Position numbers and translations under genes: made by a program
DNA from: Synechococcus sp. A18-25c
GTDB taxonomy: Bacteria > Cyanobacteriota > Cyanobacteriia > PCC-6307 > Cyanobiaceae
Length of the DNA stretch: 64,000 nucleotides
Direction: 5' to 3'
Assembly (NCBI RefSeq): GCF_014280035.1
Contig: NZ_CP047957.1
Location: forward strand, 2,418,001-2,482,000
Shown here: one piece after another, positions 54,158 to 64,000 of the stretch
Layout of the letters: the number at the start of each line of letters is the position of its first letter
Numbering within the stretch: position 1 is the first letter of the stretch
The notes under the pieces: generated by a model
Seen by the model: only the letters and a program-made list of their open reading frames with translations
Told to the model about the DNA's origin: nothing
Databases searched by the model: none

Positions 54158-56293
54158 ATGGCAAAGCAAGCCCTCGATCCTGATCTCTACATCAATCGGG
54201 AGCTCAGCTGGATTGCCTTCAATGAAAGGGTTCTGATCCAGGCACTGGACGAACGCACCCCACTCCTAGAGCAAGCGAAATTCAGCGCCATTTTCAGCAA
54301 CAACCTCGATGAGTTCTTCATGGTGCGGGTCGCATCACTGAAGGCCCAGGTTGAAGCGGGGATCAACAAACGCAGCGAAGACGGACTCACACCCATCGAA
54401 CAGCTGCAGGCCATTCGTGAGAATCTCGCACCACTGCTGCGTCGTCAGCAGGATCACTACCGCACACGACTCAAGCAACAACTGCACGACCAGGGTGCTC
54501 ATCTACTCGACTATGCGCAGCTCAATCAACGTCAACAACTCTGGATCGACAACTACTTCCAAACGGCGATCTTTCCTGTACTCACACCCTTGGCGGTGGA
54601 TCCAGCACACCCATTTCCCTTCGTCAGCAACCTGAGCCTGAATGTGGCGGCACTGATTCGAGATCCGGAAACCGGACAGAGCCTGCTGGCCAGGGTGAAA
54701 GTGCCCCAAACAATCCTTCCCCGGTTCGTTGCCATCCCAACGGATCTGGCCGATTCCAAGGACAGGCCAGTCCACACCGCTGTGCCGTTGGAACAGGTTG
54801 TGGCCTTCAACCTGGAGCTGCTGTTCCCCGGCATGAGCATCGAGGGGCATTACTTCTTCCGAGTCACCAGGGATGCCGACTTGGAACTGCGTGATCTTGA
54901 GGCCGACGACTTGATGATCGCGATTGAACAAGGTCTGCGGAAGCGACGCATGGGCGGTGAAGTCGTGCGCTTAGAAGTCGCTGATGAAATGCCGCAAGAC
55001 ATGGTCGAAATGCTTCTGGATGGAATGTCAGTGGAAGAAAACGATCTCTACCGCGTTGACGGACCCCTTGGGCTCGACGATCTCTTTGGGCTGATGGCAA
55101 TTCCCCTGGCCAAACTCAAAGACGAATCGCACTCAGGAATGACACCGGCTGTTCTTGGCCGAGCCCAGCGGAGCATGCTCGAAGACGGCTCCATCAAGGA
55201 AGAGGAGTTCGAGAGCATCTTCTCCGTGGTGCGTCGGCGTGACGTGCTTCTACATCACCCCTACGACCTGTTTTCGACCTCCGTTGAGGAGTTCATCAAC
55301 CAGGCTGCGGACGATCCTCTGGTCATGGGGATCAAGATGACCCTCTATCGCACCTCGAAGGATTCACCGATCATCGCCGCCTTGATCCGCGCCGCTGAGA
55401 ATGGCAAACAGGTGATGGCACTCGTGGAACTGAAGGCACGCTTCGACGAAGACAACAACATTCAGTGGGCGAAGCAGCTGGAAAGCTCAGGTGTGCACGT
55501 TGTCTATGGCGTTCTTGGCCTGAAGACACACACCAAGATCGTGCTGGTCGTCCGCAAAGAGAAAGAACGGCTGCGCAGTTACGTGCACATCGGAACCGGA
55601 AATTACAACTCAAAAACCTCTCGCCTCTACACCGACCTCGGGCTGCTCTCCGCTCGTCCAGAGCTTGGTCAAGATCTGGTGGAACTGTTCAACTACCTCA
55701 CAGGCTTCTCCAAGCAGCAGGAATTCCGAAAACTACTGGTTGCTCCAGTGTCACTGCGCAAGGGCATGGAAAATCTCATCCGACGCGAAATCGAACATGC
55801 CCGGGAGGGGGGGGGCGGCCACATCAAGGCCAAGATGAATTCTTTGGTGGATCCTGAGATCATTGCTCTTCTCTACGAGGCATCACAGGCTGGCGTCATC
55901 ATCGAACTGATCATTCGTGGCATGTGTTGTCTTTACCCGGGGCGTGAAGGTGTCAGCGACAACATCAGCGTGATCAGCATCATTGGACGGTTCCTCGAAC
56001 ATTCCCGCGTCTTTTGGTTTGCCAATGGAGGCGAACCGGAGGTGTACATCGGCAGCGCTGATTGGATGCCACGCAACCTCGATCGGCGGGTGGAAGCCGT
56101 CACATCGATCGACGAACCAGCGCTCAGGCAACAATTAGAACGCTTGTTGCAACTTTACTTAGACGACAACCGCGGCTCCTTCGACATGCAGGAAGACGGC
56201 AGCTTTCGCCAACGCCATCCCGAAGATGTTGTCTGCAATTCTCAACTGCATTTGATTGAACACTGGAAAAAAGGGCTACAAACCCACGCATAA
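54158..56293 (+). CDS. ppk1: polyphosphate kinase 1
   Basis: 711 residues; makes polyphosphate from ATP reversibly. The N-terminus has YINRELSWIAFNERVL and FSNNLDEFFMVRVA. The phosphorylated His is in GLKTHTKIVLVVR, with YVHIGTGNYNSKTSR after it, and the second site lies around IELIIRGMCCLYPG. An extra GTG codon precedes the ATG. A run of nine G at 55807-55815 encodes REGGGGH in a conserved helix region. Confidence 0.96.
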   Translation: MAKQALDPDLYINRELSWIAFNERVLIQALDERTPLLEQAKFSAIFSNNLDEFFMVRVASLKAQVEAGINKRSEDGLTPIEQLQAIRENLAPLLRRQQDHYRTRLKQQLHDQGAHLLDYAQLNQRQQLWIDNYFQTAIFPVLTPLAVDPAHPFPFVSNLSLNVAALIRDPETGQSLLARVKVPQTILPRFVAIPTDLADSKDRPVHTAVPLEQVVAFNLELLFPGMSIEGHYFFRVTRDADLELRDLEADDLMIAIEQGLRKRRMGGEVVRLEVADEMPQDMVEMLLDGMSVEENDLYRVDGPLGLDDLFGLMAIPLAKLKDESHSGMTPAVLGRAQRSMLEDGSIKEEEFESIFSVVRRRDVLLHHPYDLFSTSVEEFINQAADDPLVMGIKMTLYRTSKDSPIIAALIRAAENGKQVMALVELKARFDEDNNIQWAKQLESSGVHVVYGVLGLKTHTKIVLVVRKEKERLRSYVHIGTGNYNSKTSRLYTDLGLLSARPELGQDLVELFNYLTGFSKQQEFRKLLVAPVSLRKGMENLIRREIEHAREGGGGHIKAKMNSLVDPEIIALLYEASQAGVIIELIIRGMCCLYPGREGVSDNISVISIIGRFLEHSRVFWFANGGEPEVYIGSADWMPRNLDRRVEAVTSIDEPALRQQLERLLQLYLDDNRGSFDMQEDGSFRQRHPEDVVCNSQLHLIEHWKKGLQTHA

Positions 56294-56470
56294 AAACTGC
56301 AGCTGTGTATTGATGGATACAGCCATAGGGCTCGTTTCAACCTCTTCATTTCACATTTGACTCATACGACTTAACGACAATTTGCAGATTCGGAAAAACT
56401 TTCGATTCTTTCAGGTCAGATTTAGGGACGGATGCTAAATTTTGCCCAAATCTAATTTCAGGAGGCCAGG

Positions 56471-57493
56471 GTGATGGGGATCCCTCTGGAATCTGAAGAA
56501 CTGACTCAAAAAGTCTCTTCTTCTGACCCTGTATTGCCGACCACAGGTCGACGAAACAGTGCTGCGCGTTCAAGAACTAGCTCCAGCCGCTCGTCAAAGC
56601 AGAGTGGTCGATTAGCCACCGATTCGATCGGCTACTACCTGAGCAGCATCGGACGCGTACCACTGCTAACGGCAGCCGAAGAGATCGAGCTGGCGCATCA
56701 CGTGCAGGCCATGAAGGAACTTCTCGAGATACCCGAAGATGAGCGCACTCCGCGGCAGTGTCACCGCATCCGCATGGGCAAGCGTGCACGCGATCGAATG
56801 ATGGCCGCCAATCTCCGCTTGGTCGTCAGTGTGGCAAAGAAATATCAGAACCAAGGCCTCGAACTGCTGGATCTGGTGCAAGAAGGTGCCATTGGTCTTG
56901 AGCGTGCGGTCGACAAATTCGACCCCGCCATGGGCTACAAGTTTTCCACCTACGCCTATTGGTGGATTCGCCAAGGGATGACCAGGGCCATCGACAACAG
57001 CGCCCGCACCATTCGTCTCCCGATTCACATCAGTGAAAAACTGTCGAAGATGCGGCGCATCACCCGTGAGCTGTCGCATCGATTCGGTCGGCAACCCAAT
57101 CGCTTGGAGTTGGCGAGCGCCATGGGGATCGAGCCCCGCGACCTTGAGGATCTGATTGCCCAGAGTGCGCCCTGCGCCTCACTTGATGCCCACGCGCGTG
57201 GCGAAGAAGATCGCAGCACCCTTGGCGAATTGATTCCAGACCCCAACGGGGCGGAACCGATGGAAGGGATGGATCGGAGCATCCAGAAAGAACACCTGGG
57301 AGGCTGGCTTTCGCAACTCAACGAGCGAGAGCAAAAAATCCTCAAACTGCGTTTCGGCCTGGATGGTGCTGAGCCTTTGACCTTGGCCGAAATCGGTCGT
57401 CAAATCAATGTGTCGCGTGAGAGGGTCCGTCAGCTCGAGGCCAAGGCCATTCTGAAGCTGCGTGTGATGACCAATCACCAGAAGGCAGCCTGA
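56471..57493 (+). CDS. RNA polymerase sigma factor, group 2 (sigma-70 family)
   Basis: 340 residues: Ser/Arg-rich N-terminus, region 1.2 (DSIGYYLSSIGRVPLL), region 2 (NLRLVVSVAKKYQNQGLELL, YWWIRQGMTRAI), region 3 and region 4 (TLAEIGRQINVSRERVRQLE). It lacks the long acidic region 1.1 of the primary sigma, so it is a group 2 factor (SigB/C/D/E type). GGAGG sits five bases before GTG 56471 and eight before ATG 56474. The 177-base A+T-rich gap before it should carry its promoter; TTGACT at 56356 is a possible -35. Confidence 0.92.
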   Translation: MMGIPLESEELTQKVSSSDPVLPTTGRRNSAARSRTSSSRSSKQSGRLATDSIGYYLSSIGRVPLLTAAEEIELAHHVQAMKELLEIPEDERTPRQCHRIRMGKRARDRMMAANLRLVVSVAKKYQNQGLELLDLVQEGAIGLERAVDKFDPAMGYKFSTYAYWWIRQGMTRAIDNSARTIRLPIHISEKLSKMRRITRELSHRFGRQPNRLELASAMGIEPRDLEDLIAQSAPCASLDAHARGEEDRSTLGELIPDPNGAEPMEGMDRSIQKEHLGGWLSQLNEREQKILKLRFGLDGAEPLTLAEIGRQINVSRERVRQLEAKAILKLRVMTNHQKAA

Positions 57494-57497
57494 GACC

Positions 57498-58142
57498 TTG
57501 CTTCTATCTCTGCTGATCATCAGCACCTGGATGCTCCTGGTGCTGTCAACAGCAGTGATCTGCAAACGACAGTGGCCTCAGCGCCGAGAACTCAGCCGCA
57601 AGATTGTCCACATCGGCACAGGTCCGGTGATCGCTTTGGCCTGGTGGCTTGAGATTCCTCAATCGATCGCGTTGACCGTGGCGGTAGCAGTCACCTTGAT
57701 CACTGCAATCAACCACCGCTGGAAACTGCTCCCCGCCGTTGAGGATGTTGATCGCCAGAGCTACGGAACTGTGGCGTATGGGCTTGCAATTACGCTTCTG
57801 CTGGCCTTGTTTTGGCCTGATCAAGCGATTGCCGCCTGTGCCGGTGTGCTTGTGATGGCCTTCGCCGATGGCTTAGCAGGCTTGGTGGGTCGGGGGATCG
57901 AGTCAGCGAGCTGGACGTTTTGGCAACAACACAAGTCCGTTGCTGGAACATTGACGATGGCTGTGGTCACTGCCTTGGTGTTGACAGGACTGGCACTGGT
58001 GAGCCAAAGCCCTTTGCATCCCCTACGACTGTCTGCGGTCTGTGCCATGGCAGTGGGCCTAGAGCAACTAAGCCGCTGGGGAATCGACAACCTCAGCGTG
58101 CCATTGGCCGTGGGTTTGTGCTGGTCCTGGATGGTGATCTAA
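57498..58142 (+). CDS. phytol/dolichol kinase-like membrane protein
   Basis: 214 residues, six or more spans, of the CTP-dependent polyprenol kinase / phosphatidate cytidylyltransferase superfamily. SRKIVHIGTGPVIALAWW, then MAFADGLAGLVGR and HKSVAGTLTMAVVTA are typical of VTE5-like phytol kinases, which salvage phytol from chlorophyll for tocopherol. Start is TTG 57498, four bases after the sigma factor stop. It overlaps the next convergent gene by four bases. Confidence 0.82.
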   Translation: MLLSLLIISTWMLLVLSTAVICKRQWPQRRELSRKIVHIGTGPVIALAWWLEIPQSIALTVAVAVTLITAINHRWKLLPAVEDVDRQSYGTVAYGLAITLLLALFWPDQAIAACAGVLVMAFADGLAGLVGRGIESASWTFWQQHKSVAGTLTMAVVTALVLTGLALVSQSPLHPLRLSAVCAMAVGLEQLSRWGIDNLSVPLAVGLCWSWMVI

Positions 58143-58459
58143 GCGCGAAGCAGACGCTCCATGTGCCGACACCAGTCACCCCTGCTACCCAAAGCTGCCA
58201 CAAGCGTCTGATCATCGGGCAGGTCATGCAATCGCATCTGCCAGAGCTGAATCTGTGCAGCCTGACCCACCCAGAAATGCATCACCTGCTGGTGCAGGGC
58301 ATCAACATCCCAATGCTGCTGATGGGCTACGCCCTGTGACCAACCCAGCAGATCGTCCAACTGAAGCGGTCGAAATCCTCGCACCCACAATCCACTGTCG
58401 CGATCCAGTTCATACAAACGAAGTGGATCGCCAAAACCAAAGATATGCAACCCGATCAT
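58139..58459 (-). CDS. conserved hypothetical protein
   Basis: 106 residues from ATG 58459 (MIGLHIFGFGDPLRLYELDR), an intact soluble protein with QLDDLLGWSQGVAHQQHW and a helical, tryptophan-rich C-terminal half (MHFWVGQAAQIQLWQMRL). No domain recognised. The frame extends to 58513, but the inner ATG gives a better N-terminus. It overlaps the phytol-kinase-like gene end. Confidence 0.6.
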   Translation of the reverse strand: MIGLHIFGFGDPLRLYELDRDSGLWVRGFRPLQLDDLLGWSQGVAHQQHWDVDALHQQVMHFWVGQAAQIQLWQMRLHDLPDDQTLVAALGSRGDWCRHMERLLRA

Positions 58460-58563
58460 TGAGCCAACCTCCAAGAGGATTGAGCCCAAAATAAACACAT
58501 CAAATTTAAGCAAAGTTCAATTTGAACAGATGACTTAAAAGGCCAAAAACGTCCGACTGAGTT

Positions 58564-59643
58564 TCAAGAAACTGGCACTCCTATCGAGCGAGTGCCAACT
58601 TTTTTCACCGCATTGGCCAGTTCGTCCAGCAAATCAGCCGTTGTTTCAAGGCTGATGCAAGCATCGGTGACGCTTTGGCCGTAAGTCAGAGCGGAGCGAT
58701 CAGAACTGATCTTCTGATTCCCTTCCACGAGATGACTTTCCAGCATCACGCCCATGACGTGGGTTGAACCCTGCTCGACCTGAGACGCCACCGCCCTAAG
58801 AACGTCACCTTGACGGCGGTAATCCTTGTTCGAATTGCCATGACTGCAATCCACCATCAACCGATCGGGCAGACCTGCAGCATCCAGTTCAGCCGCCGCG
58901 TCCTGAATCGCTTCAAGGTGATAGTTGGTGCCTCGATTGCCGCCCCGGAGCACTAAGTGACCATCCGGATTGCCGGTGGTGCTCACGATGGAGGCGTGAC
59001 CCTCACGATTGATTCCCAGGAAATGATGCGGCTTTGAAGCTGCCTGCATCGCATTGATCGCAATGGCGGCACTTCCATCGGTGCTGTTTTTGTAGCCGAT
59101 CGGCATCGACAATCCTGAGGCCATCTCACGGTGGGTCTGACTTTCAGTGGTTCGGGCACCAATGGCCGTCCAACCAATGAGATCAGCAATGTATTGAGGC
59201 ACCACAGGGTCGAGCAGTTCCGTGGCTGCGGGCATGCCATCTCTGGCCAGATCCAGCAGCAAGGCACGGGCCATGCGCAAGCCGGTGTTGATGTCGTAGG
59301 AACCGTCGAGATGAGGGTCGTTAATCAGCCCCTTCCAACCGACTGTGGTCCGAGGTTTCTCGAAATAAACCCGCATCACCACTTCCAGTTCCGCAGCGTG
59401 GCGTTCCCTTAAGGACGCCAATCTCCGTGCGTAATCGCGGGCGGCACCGACGTCGTGTACGGAGCACGGTCCAACGATCACAAGCAGACGATGATCCAAA
59501 CCACGAAGGATGGCCTGAATGCGACCTCGTGCCGTAGCCACTGTTTCCGTCGCCTTGGCATCGATGGGTAAATCGCGATGCAGCAATGCCGGAGGCACCA
59601 ATGGCCGAGTGTCCACCACATGCAGATCGTGAGTGGTGGTCAT
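58564..59643 (-). CDS. aroF: 3-deoxy-7-phosphoheptulonate (DAHP) synthase, type I
   Basis: 359 residues; first step of the shikimate pathway, joining phosphoenolpyruvate and erythrose 4-phosphate. Hallmarks: [57 protein letters not shown] and [11 protein letters not shown]. It is the AroFGH-like class, probably feedback-regulated; which isozyme (Phe, Tyr or Trp) is not readable. ATG 59643 is used; 11 extra upstream residues are unlikely. It is divergent from acnB. Confidence 0.93.
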   Translation of the reverse strand: MTTTHDLHVVDTRPLVPPALLHRDLPIDAKATETVATARGRIQAILRGLDHRLLVIVGPCSVHDVGAARDYARRLASLRERHAAELEVVMRVYFEKPRTTVGWKGLINDPHLDGSYDINTGLRMARALLLDLARDGMPAATELLDPVVPQYIADLIGWTAIGARTTESQTHREMASGLSMPIGYKNSTDGSAAIAINAMQAASKPHHFLGINREGHASIVSTTGNPDGHLVLRGGNRGTNYHLEAIQDAAAELDAAGLPDRLMVDCSHGNSNKDYRRQGDVLRAVASQVEQGSTHVMGVMLESHLVEGNQKISSDRSALTYGQSVTDACISLETTADLLDELANAVKKVGTRSIGVPVS

Positions 59644-59757
59644 GCTCCAAACCAGGAATTCACTCAGACTACGCAAGGTGCATGCATCTGCTTAACAGCG
59701 GTTCGGAACGGTGACGCAGGACAATGGAATCGCTTTGACGTTCCTGCACCGAATCCG

Positions 59758-62358
59758 ATGCTGAGCACTTACCGCGAGAACGCCGCCCAACGCCTGTCCC
59801 AAGGCATCCCGGCACTGCCTCTGAATGCCTCCCAGACCCAGGCGCTCACGGAGCTGCTGCAGAACCCTCCCGCTGGAGAAGAGGACGAACTGCTGCATCT
59901 GCTCAGCGAACGAATTCCGCCTGGAGTGGATGAAGCGGCCTACGTCAAAGCCACTTGGCTCAGCGCCGTGGCCCAGGGTGAAGCCGAGAGCCCACTGGTC
60001 TCTGCCTTGGACGCCACCCGACTGCTGGGAACCATGGTTGGTGGTTACAACGTTGCAGCACTGATTGAACTGCTCAAGCACGACGAGGAAGCTCTGGCCT
60101 TGTGCGCTGCGGAAGGTCTCAGTCGCACCCTGCTGGTATACGACGCCTACAACGAAGTGATGGAGCTGGCGTCCACCAACCGCTTTGCCAAACAAGTGGT
60201 CGACAGTTGGGCTGCAGGGGAATGGTTCACATGCAAACCAGAATTGGCCAGCGAAATCACTGTCACCGTGTTCAAGGTTGACGGGGAAACCAACACGGAT
60301 GACCTGTCACCAGCCACCCATGCCACCACCCGGCCGGACATCCCGCTCCATGCCCTAGCCATGCTGGAAACACGGGATCCTGATGGCCTGAACACCATCA
60401 AGACGCTCAAGCAAAAAGGCCATCCCGTGGCCTACGTGGGTGATGTGGTGGGCACCGGCAGCTCCCGCAAGAGCGCCATCAATTCGGTGCTGTGGCACAC
60501 GGGGAACGCCATTCCTTATGTGCCGAACAAAAAAGCCGGCGGCGTGATTCTCGGGGGCAAGATTGCGCCGATCTTTTTCAACACAGCGGAAGACTCCGGC
60601 GCGCTGCCGATTGAATGTGACGTCACCACCCTCAAAAGCGGTGATGTGATCACCATCCGGCCCCATGCCGGAACGATCGAGCGAGCTGCCGGTGAAACCA
60701 ATGCCGGTGAAATCATTGCCCGCTTCGAGCTCAAGCCGAGCACCATCAGCGATGAGGTGCGCGCTGGCGGCCGCATCCCTCTGATGATCGGCCGTGCCCT
60801 CACCGACAAGGTGCGCAACCAGCTAGGTCTTCCCTCCTCCGACCTGTTCATCCGTCCTTCGGCCCCAGCGGACACCGGCAAGGGCTTCACGCTGGCCCAG
60901 AAGATGGTGGGCAAAGCCTGTGGACTCCAGGGTGTACGCCCGGGAACCAGCTGCGAACCACTGATGACGACCGTCGGGTCCCAGGACACCACCGGTCCGA
61001 TGACCCGGGACGAGATGAAGGAACTGGCCTGCCTGGGCTTCTCCTCGGATCTGGTGATGCAGAGCTTCTGCCACACCGCCGCCTATCCCAAGCCCGTCGA
61101 CCTGCAAACCCAGAAAGAACTGCCGGATTTCTTCGCCCAGCGAGGCGGTGTCGCCCTGCGACCAGGCGACGGCATCATCCACAGCTGGCTGAACCGCATG
61201 CTCCTACCCGACACCGTGGGCACGGGCGGTGACAGCCACACCCGCTTCCCACTGGGGATCTCCTTCCCGGGTGGCTCAGGGGTGGTGGCCTTCGCAGCCG
61301 CGATCGGTGCCATGCCGCTCGACATGCCCGAGTCAGTGCTGGTGCGCTTCCGTGGCTCGCTACAACCAGGCGTCACTCTGCGCGATGTGGTGAATGCCAT
61401 TCCCTGGGTGGCGATTCAGAGAGGCCTGCTCACCGTTGAAAAAGCCAACAAGAAGAACCTGTTCAATGGCCGGATCATGGAGATTGAAGGTCTCCCTGAC
61501 CTGAAGCTGGAACAGGCTTTCGAACTCACCGACGCCAGCGCCGAGCGCTCCTGCGCCGGCTGCACCATCAAGCTTTCCGAAGCCACGGTGAGCGAGTACC
61601 TGCGCAGCAATGTGGCGCTCCTCAAAAACATGATTGCCCGGGGCTACAGCGATGCCCGGACCCTGGCGCGGCGCATCAAGGCCATGGAGACCTGGCTGGA
61701 GAACCCCCAGCTGATGAGTGCTGACACAGACGCAGAGTACGCAGAGGTGCTGGAGATCAACCTCGACGAGCTCACGGAACCGGTGGTGGCCTGCCCCAAC
61801 GACCCCGACAACGTGAAGCTGCTCAGCGAGGTGGCTGGTGATCCCGTGCAGGAGGTGTTCATCGGCTCCTGCATGACCAACATCGGCCACTACCGTGCCG
61901 CGGCCAAGGTGCTTGAAGGCGCCGGCCAAAACTCGGCACGCCTCTGGGTCTGCCCGCCCACCCGCATGGATGAGGAGACGCTGAAGGCCGAGGGCTACTA
62001 CGCCACCTTTGAGGCGGCCGGCTCCAGGATGGAGATGCCCGGCTGCTCCCTGTGCATGGGCAACCAGGCCCGCGTCGAAGACGACACCACGGTCTTCTCC
62101 ACGAGCACCCGCAACTTCAACAACCGCCTGGGCAAAGGGGCCCAGGTGTATCTCGGGAGCGCCGAACTGGCGGCGGTCTGCGCACAGCTAGGTCGGATCC
62201 CCACCCCCGATGAGTACCGAAGCATCGCAGCGGAGAAAATCGATCCCCTCTCCGATGAGCTGTACCGCTATCTGAACTTCGATCAGATCTCAGGTTTCGA
62301 AGACGAAGGTCGGATTGTGAGTGTTGATGAGGAGGCTCAGATGCTGGCTGGGGCCTGA
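59758..62358 (+). CDS. acnB: bifunctional aconitate hydratase 2 / 2-methylisocitrate dehydratase
   Basis: 866 residues, the AcnB type. It begins [20 protein letters not shown] (HEAT-like domain), then the swivel domain ([37 protein letters not shown]), with [4Fe-4S] cysteines in [13 protein letters not shown] and [14 protein letters not shown], and [13 protein letters not shown] in the active site. It interconverts citrate and isocitrate, feeding 2-oxoglutarate, the nitrogen-status signal read by NtcA/PII. The start is ATG 59758, although the frame opens earlier. Confidence 0.97.
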   Translation: MLSTYRENAAQRLSQGIPALPLNASQTQALTELLQNPPAGEEDELLHLLSERIPPGVDEAAYVKATWLSAVAQGEAESPLVSALDATRLLGTMVGGYNVAALIELLKHDEEALALCAAEGLSRTLLVYDAYNEVMELASTNRFAKQVVDSWAAGEWFTCKPELASEITVTVFKVDGETNTDDLSPATHATTRPDIPLHALAMLETRDPDGLNTIKTLKQKGHPVAYVGDVVGTGSSRKSAINSVLWHTGNAIPYVPNKKAGGVILGGKIAPIFFNTAEDSGALPIECDVTTLKSGDVITIRPHAGTIERAAGETNAGEIIARFELKPSTISDEVRAGGRIPLMIGRALTDKVRNQLGLPSSDLFIRPSAPADTGKGFTLAQKMVGKACGLQGVRPGTSCEPLMTTVGSQDTTGPMTRDEMKELACLGFSSDLVMQSFCHTAAYPKPVDLQTQKELPDFFAQRGGVALRPGDGIIHSWLNRMLLPDTVGTGGDSHTRFPLGISFPGGSGVVAFAAAIGAMPLDMPESVLVRFRGSLQPGVTLRDVVNAIPWVAIQRGLLTVEKANKKNLFNGRIMEIEGLPDLKLEQAFELTDASAERSCAGCTIKLSEATVSEYLRSNVALLKNMIARGYSDARTLARRIKAMETWLENPQLMSADTDAEYAEVLEINLDELTEPVVACPNDPDNVKLLSEVAGDPVQEVFIGSCMTNIGHYRAAAKVLEGAGQNSARLWVCPPTRMDEETLKAEGYYATFEAAGSRMEMPGCSLCMGNQARVEDDTTVFSTSTRNFNNRLGKGAQVYLGSAELAAVCAQLGRIPTPDEYRSIAAEKIDPLSDELYRYLNFDQISGFEDEGRIVSVDEEAQMLAGA

Positions 62359-62376
62359 ACCCAGACCAGCAACGAC

Positions 62377-63861
62377 ATGGCAGTTCTGAGTGACCTGAAA
62401 CAACGCCGGCATCAGCGCGGATCCAGCCGCAGCATCCGCCGCCTGCTGGAACGCCGTTGGTGGGTGGTGGTGCTGGCGTTGATGCTCACTGGCTTGGGTG
62501 CAGCCCTCACAGGCGTGCTGTTCAAGGCCGGTCTCAAACTGCTAGGTGGTTGGCGACTGGAGCTGCTGGCCGAGTACCCCGCCTGGATGGTGCTGCCCTG
62601 TCTGGGGGGCTTGGGCGGTCTGGTTTCCGGCCTGCTGGTGTCACGGCTGGCACCGGCGGCCGGTGGTTCAGGCATCACCCACATCATGGGATTTTTAAAA
62701 CACCGGGCTGTGCCCATGGGCCTTCAGGTGGGCCTGGTGAAACTGGTGGGTGGCATCGTGGCCATTGGCAGTGGTTTCCCGCTCGGTCCTGAAGGCCCTG
62801 CCGTGCAGATGGGTGGTTCCGTGGCCTGGCAGATGGCCCGCTGGCTGAAGGCACCGGTGGCCTTTCGCCGTGTGATCGTTGCTGCAGGGGGCGGCGCCGG
62901 CATCGCAGCGGTGTTCAGCGCGCCGATCGGAGGATTTGTCTATGCCGTGGAGGAACTACTCCACTCCGCCAGGCCAGTAGTCCTGCTGCTAGTGATCGTC
63001 ACCACCTTCTGGGCCGATGCCTGGGCCGATGTGCTGGGACTGCTAGGCATTAGTCCCGCCACCGGTGGCCTGGATGCCACCCAAGGGTTCCTCCTGGAAC
63101 GGGAATACACACCCACGGTGAGCTTTTTGCCCATCGATCTGGGCTATCTGATCGGACTTGGCGTGGTGGTGGGCGTGCTGGCAGAGATCTACTGCCGCTA
63201 CGTGCTGGCCATGCAACGCAAGGGAAATGCCTGGTTCGGTGATCGTCTGGTGCTGCGAATGGTGATCAGCGGATGTGTGCTTGGCAGCGTGTATGCATTC
63301 CTGCCCGAAGCCTTCCGGGATCTGGAAGGACTTCAGCATCTGATCGGCGCTGGCGAAGCCGACATCCCGATGGCTCTAGGCACGTTCACTGTGCTCTTCT
63401 TCAGCACCGGTCTTGCGGCGGCGTCCGGCGCCCCAGGCGGTCTGTTCTTTCCGATGCTCACCCTGGGAGGCGCCATCGGCCTGGCCTGCGGCATCTGGGT
63501 TGAAGCGCTCACCGGTCACGTCCCCAGCACCTATGTGTTCGCGGGCATGGGTGCCTTCGTGGCCGGCTGCTCACGCACACCGATCACGGCCATGTTTCTG
63601 GCCTTCGCCCTTACCAAGGATCTGCTGATTCTCAAACCGATCTTGGTGGCCTGTCTGGCCAGCTTCTTGGTGGCACGTCTCTTTGATGACCGCTCCATCT
63701 ATGAACGCCAGCTGGGCAAGGAACTGCTGGAAGAGGATCACCTGGAAGCACGCCGTGAGCGACGTGGCGGCATTCACCACGCCTGGGAGGGATCAATCCG
63801 CAGGCGCGCCTTCACCGCCCCGCCTCCACCGACCCCTCCCGACCCACCGAACGAGTCCTGA
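62377..63861 (+). CDS. ClC-family chloride channel/transporter
   Basis: 494 residues with about ten helices and a cytoplasmic N-terminal Arg-rich part. Anion-path motifs are GGSGITHIMG (usually GSGIP), GSGFPLGPEGPAVQMGG, with the gating Glu, and GLAAASGAPGGLFFPML. The gating glutamate suggests a proton/chloride antiporter. The C-terminus ends in a proline-rich stretch (FTAPPPPTPPDPP) and has no CBS domains. It follows acnB by 18 bases. Confidence 0.92.
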   Translation: MAVLSDLKQRRHQRGSSRSIRRLLERRWWVVVLALMLTGLGAALTGVLFKAGLKLLGGWRLELLAEYPAWMVLPCLGGLGGLVSGLLVSRLAPAAGGSGITHIMGFLKHRAVPMGLQVGLVKLVGGIVAIGSGFPLGPEGPAVQMGGSVAWQMARWLKAPVAFRRVIVAAGGGAGIAAVFSAPIGGFVYAVEELLHSARPVVLLLVIVTTFWADAWADVLGLLGISPATGGLDATQGFLLEREYTPTVSFLPIDLGYLIGLGVVVGVLAEIYCRYVLAMQRKGNAWFGDRLVLRMVISGCVLGSVYAFLPEAFRDLEGLQHLIGAGEADIPMALGTFTVLFFSTGLAAASGAPGGLFFPMLTLGGAIGLACGIWVEALTGHVPSTYVFAGMGAFVAGCSRTPITAMFLAFALTKDLLILKPILVACLASFLVARLFDDRSIYERQLGKELLEEDHLEARRERRGGIHHAWEGSIRRRAFTAPPPPTPPDPPNES

Positions 63862-63890
63862 ACAAGGAAACCCTGCTGTTTGATCCGGCT

Positions 63891-64000
63891 GTGCCGGAAC
63901 CGGGCGCCCTGCGCACGGTGCTGGCTTTTCCCAGCACCTACACCGTCGGCATCACCAGCCTCGGCTACCAGATCGTGTGGGCCACCCTGGCCATGCGGTC
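63891..64000 (+). CDS. radical SAM family protein, N-terminus only (3' truncated by window)
   Basis: The open frame beyond the ClC stop encodes VPEPGALRTVLAFPSTYTVG and ITSLGYQIVWATLAMR, which looks like the N-terminus of a B12-binding-type radical SAM protein of the TIGR03960-like kind. GTG 63891 is the first ordinary start; the homologous-looking stretch LNKETLLFDPA just upstream, from a CTG at 63858, suggests the true start may be earlier or non-canonical. The body of the protein lies outside the window. Confidence 0.55.
   Translation, partial: MPEPGALRTVLAFPSTYTVGITSLGYQIVWATLAMR

Overview
The window reads as chromosome of a marine picocyanobacterium of the Synechococcus/Cyanobium lineage. 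The supporting evidence is gene content: a cyanobacterial ferredoxin-type nitrate reductase (NarB) with an MFS-type NrtP permease, UrtABCDE plus urease, a glucosylglycerate synthase/phosphatase pair, DUF1830, DUF4278, DUF3598 and DUF1400 proteins, the nitrate-reductase-associated protein and an AcnB aconitase. Coding density is very high, many start/stop codons overlap (ATGA, TGATG), and composition is G+C-rich except around 32.5-33.5 kb.

Layout. 1-2.7 kb: end of queC, then pabB and a pabC-like lyase. 2.8-8.4 kb: secreted DUF1400 hydrolase and a glucosylglycerate module, with gpgP and a GH13 phosphorylase-like gene facing gpgS. 8.5-19.4 kb: the urea block, with urtABCDE and ureEFG leftward and ureDABC rightward. 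19.4-27.9 kb: amidotransferase, small proteins, an N-carbamoyl-amino-acid hydrolase with DUF1028, asparagine synthetase with an atypical aspartate-carbamoyltransferase-like enzyme, and a sodium/solute symporter sandwiched between two tiny membrane ORFs. 28.0-31.9 kb: the circularly permuted ATP-grasp / alpha-E / transglutaminase trio and a cupin. 31.9-51 kb: a nitrate/nitrite/cyanate supercluster. It holds molybdenum-cofactor genes (moaA, mobA, moaC, moeA, moaE, moaD, moaB), nrtP, narB, siroheme genes (cobA and a CbiX-like chelatase), nirA, a formate/nitrite-type channel and cynS. 51-64 kb: TrpD2-like transferase, GNAT, MFS, ppk1, a group 2 sigma factor, phytol/dolichol kinase-like protein, DAHP synthase, acnB, a ClC channel and the start of a radical-SAM gene.

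How it fits together: about 43 kb are devoted to acquiring nitrogen as urea, nitrate, nitrite, cyanate and probably organic carbamoyl compounds, together with the cofactors (Moco, siroheme, nickel insertion) those enzymes need. Four perfect GTA-N8-TAC motifs (NtcA-type) lie in or at the edges of gaps between recognised genes, and several near-matches occur at expected promoters.

The most unusual structure is at 31946-34075. A 591-bp, almost identical copy of the 3' part of moaA lies in direct orientation 1539 bp from the original, and between the copies sits one unrelated, A+T-richer gene of unknown function. Other points to check are the two tiny symporter-overlapping ORFs, the carbamoyltransferase lacking the usual aspartate-binding loop, and a shared GTA-N-CAA pattern in the NtcA-like boxes. 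No rRNA, tRNA, CRISPR array or recognisable transposase was seen.
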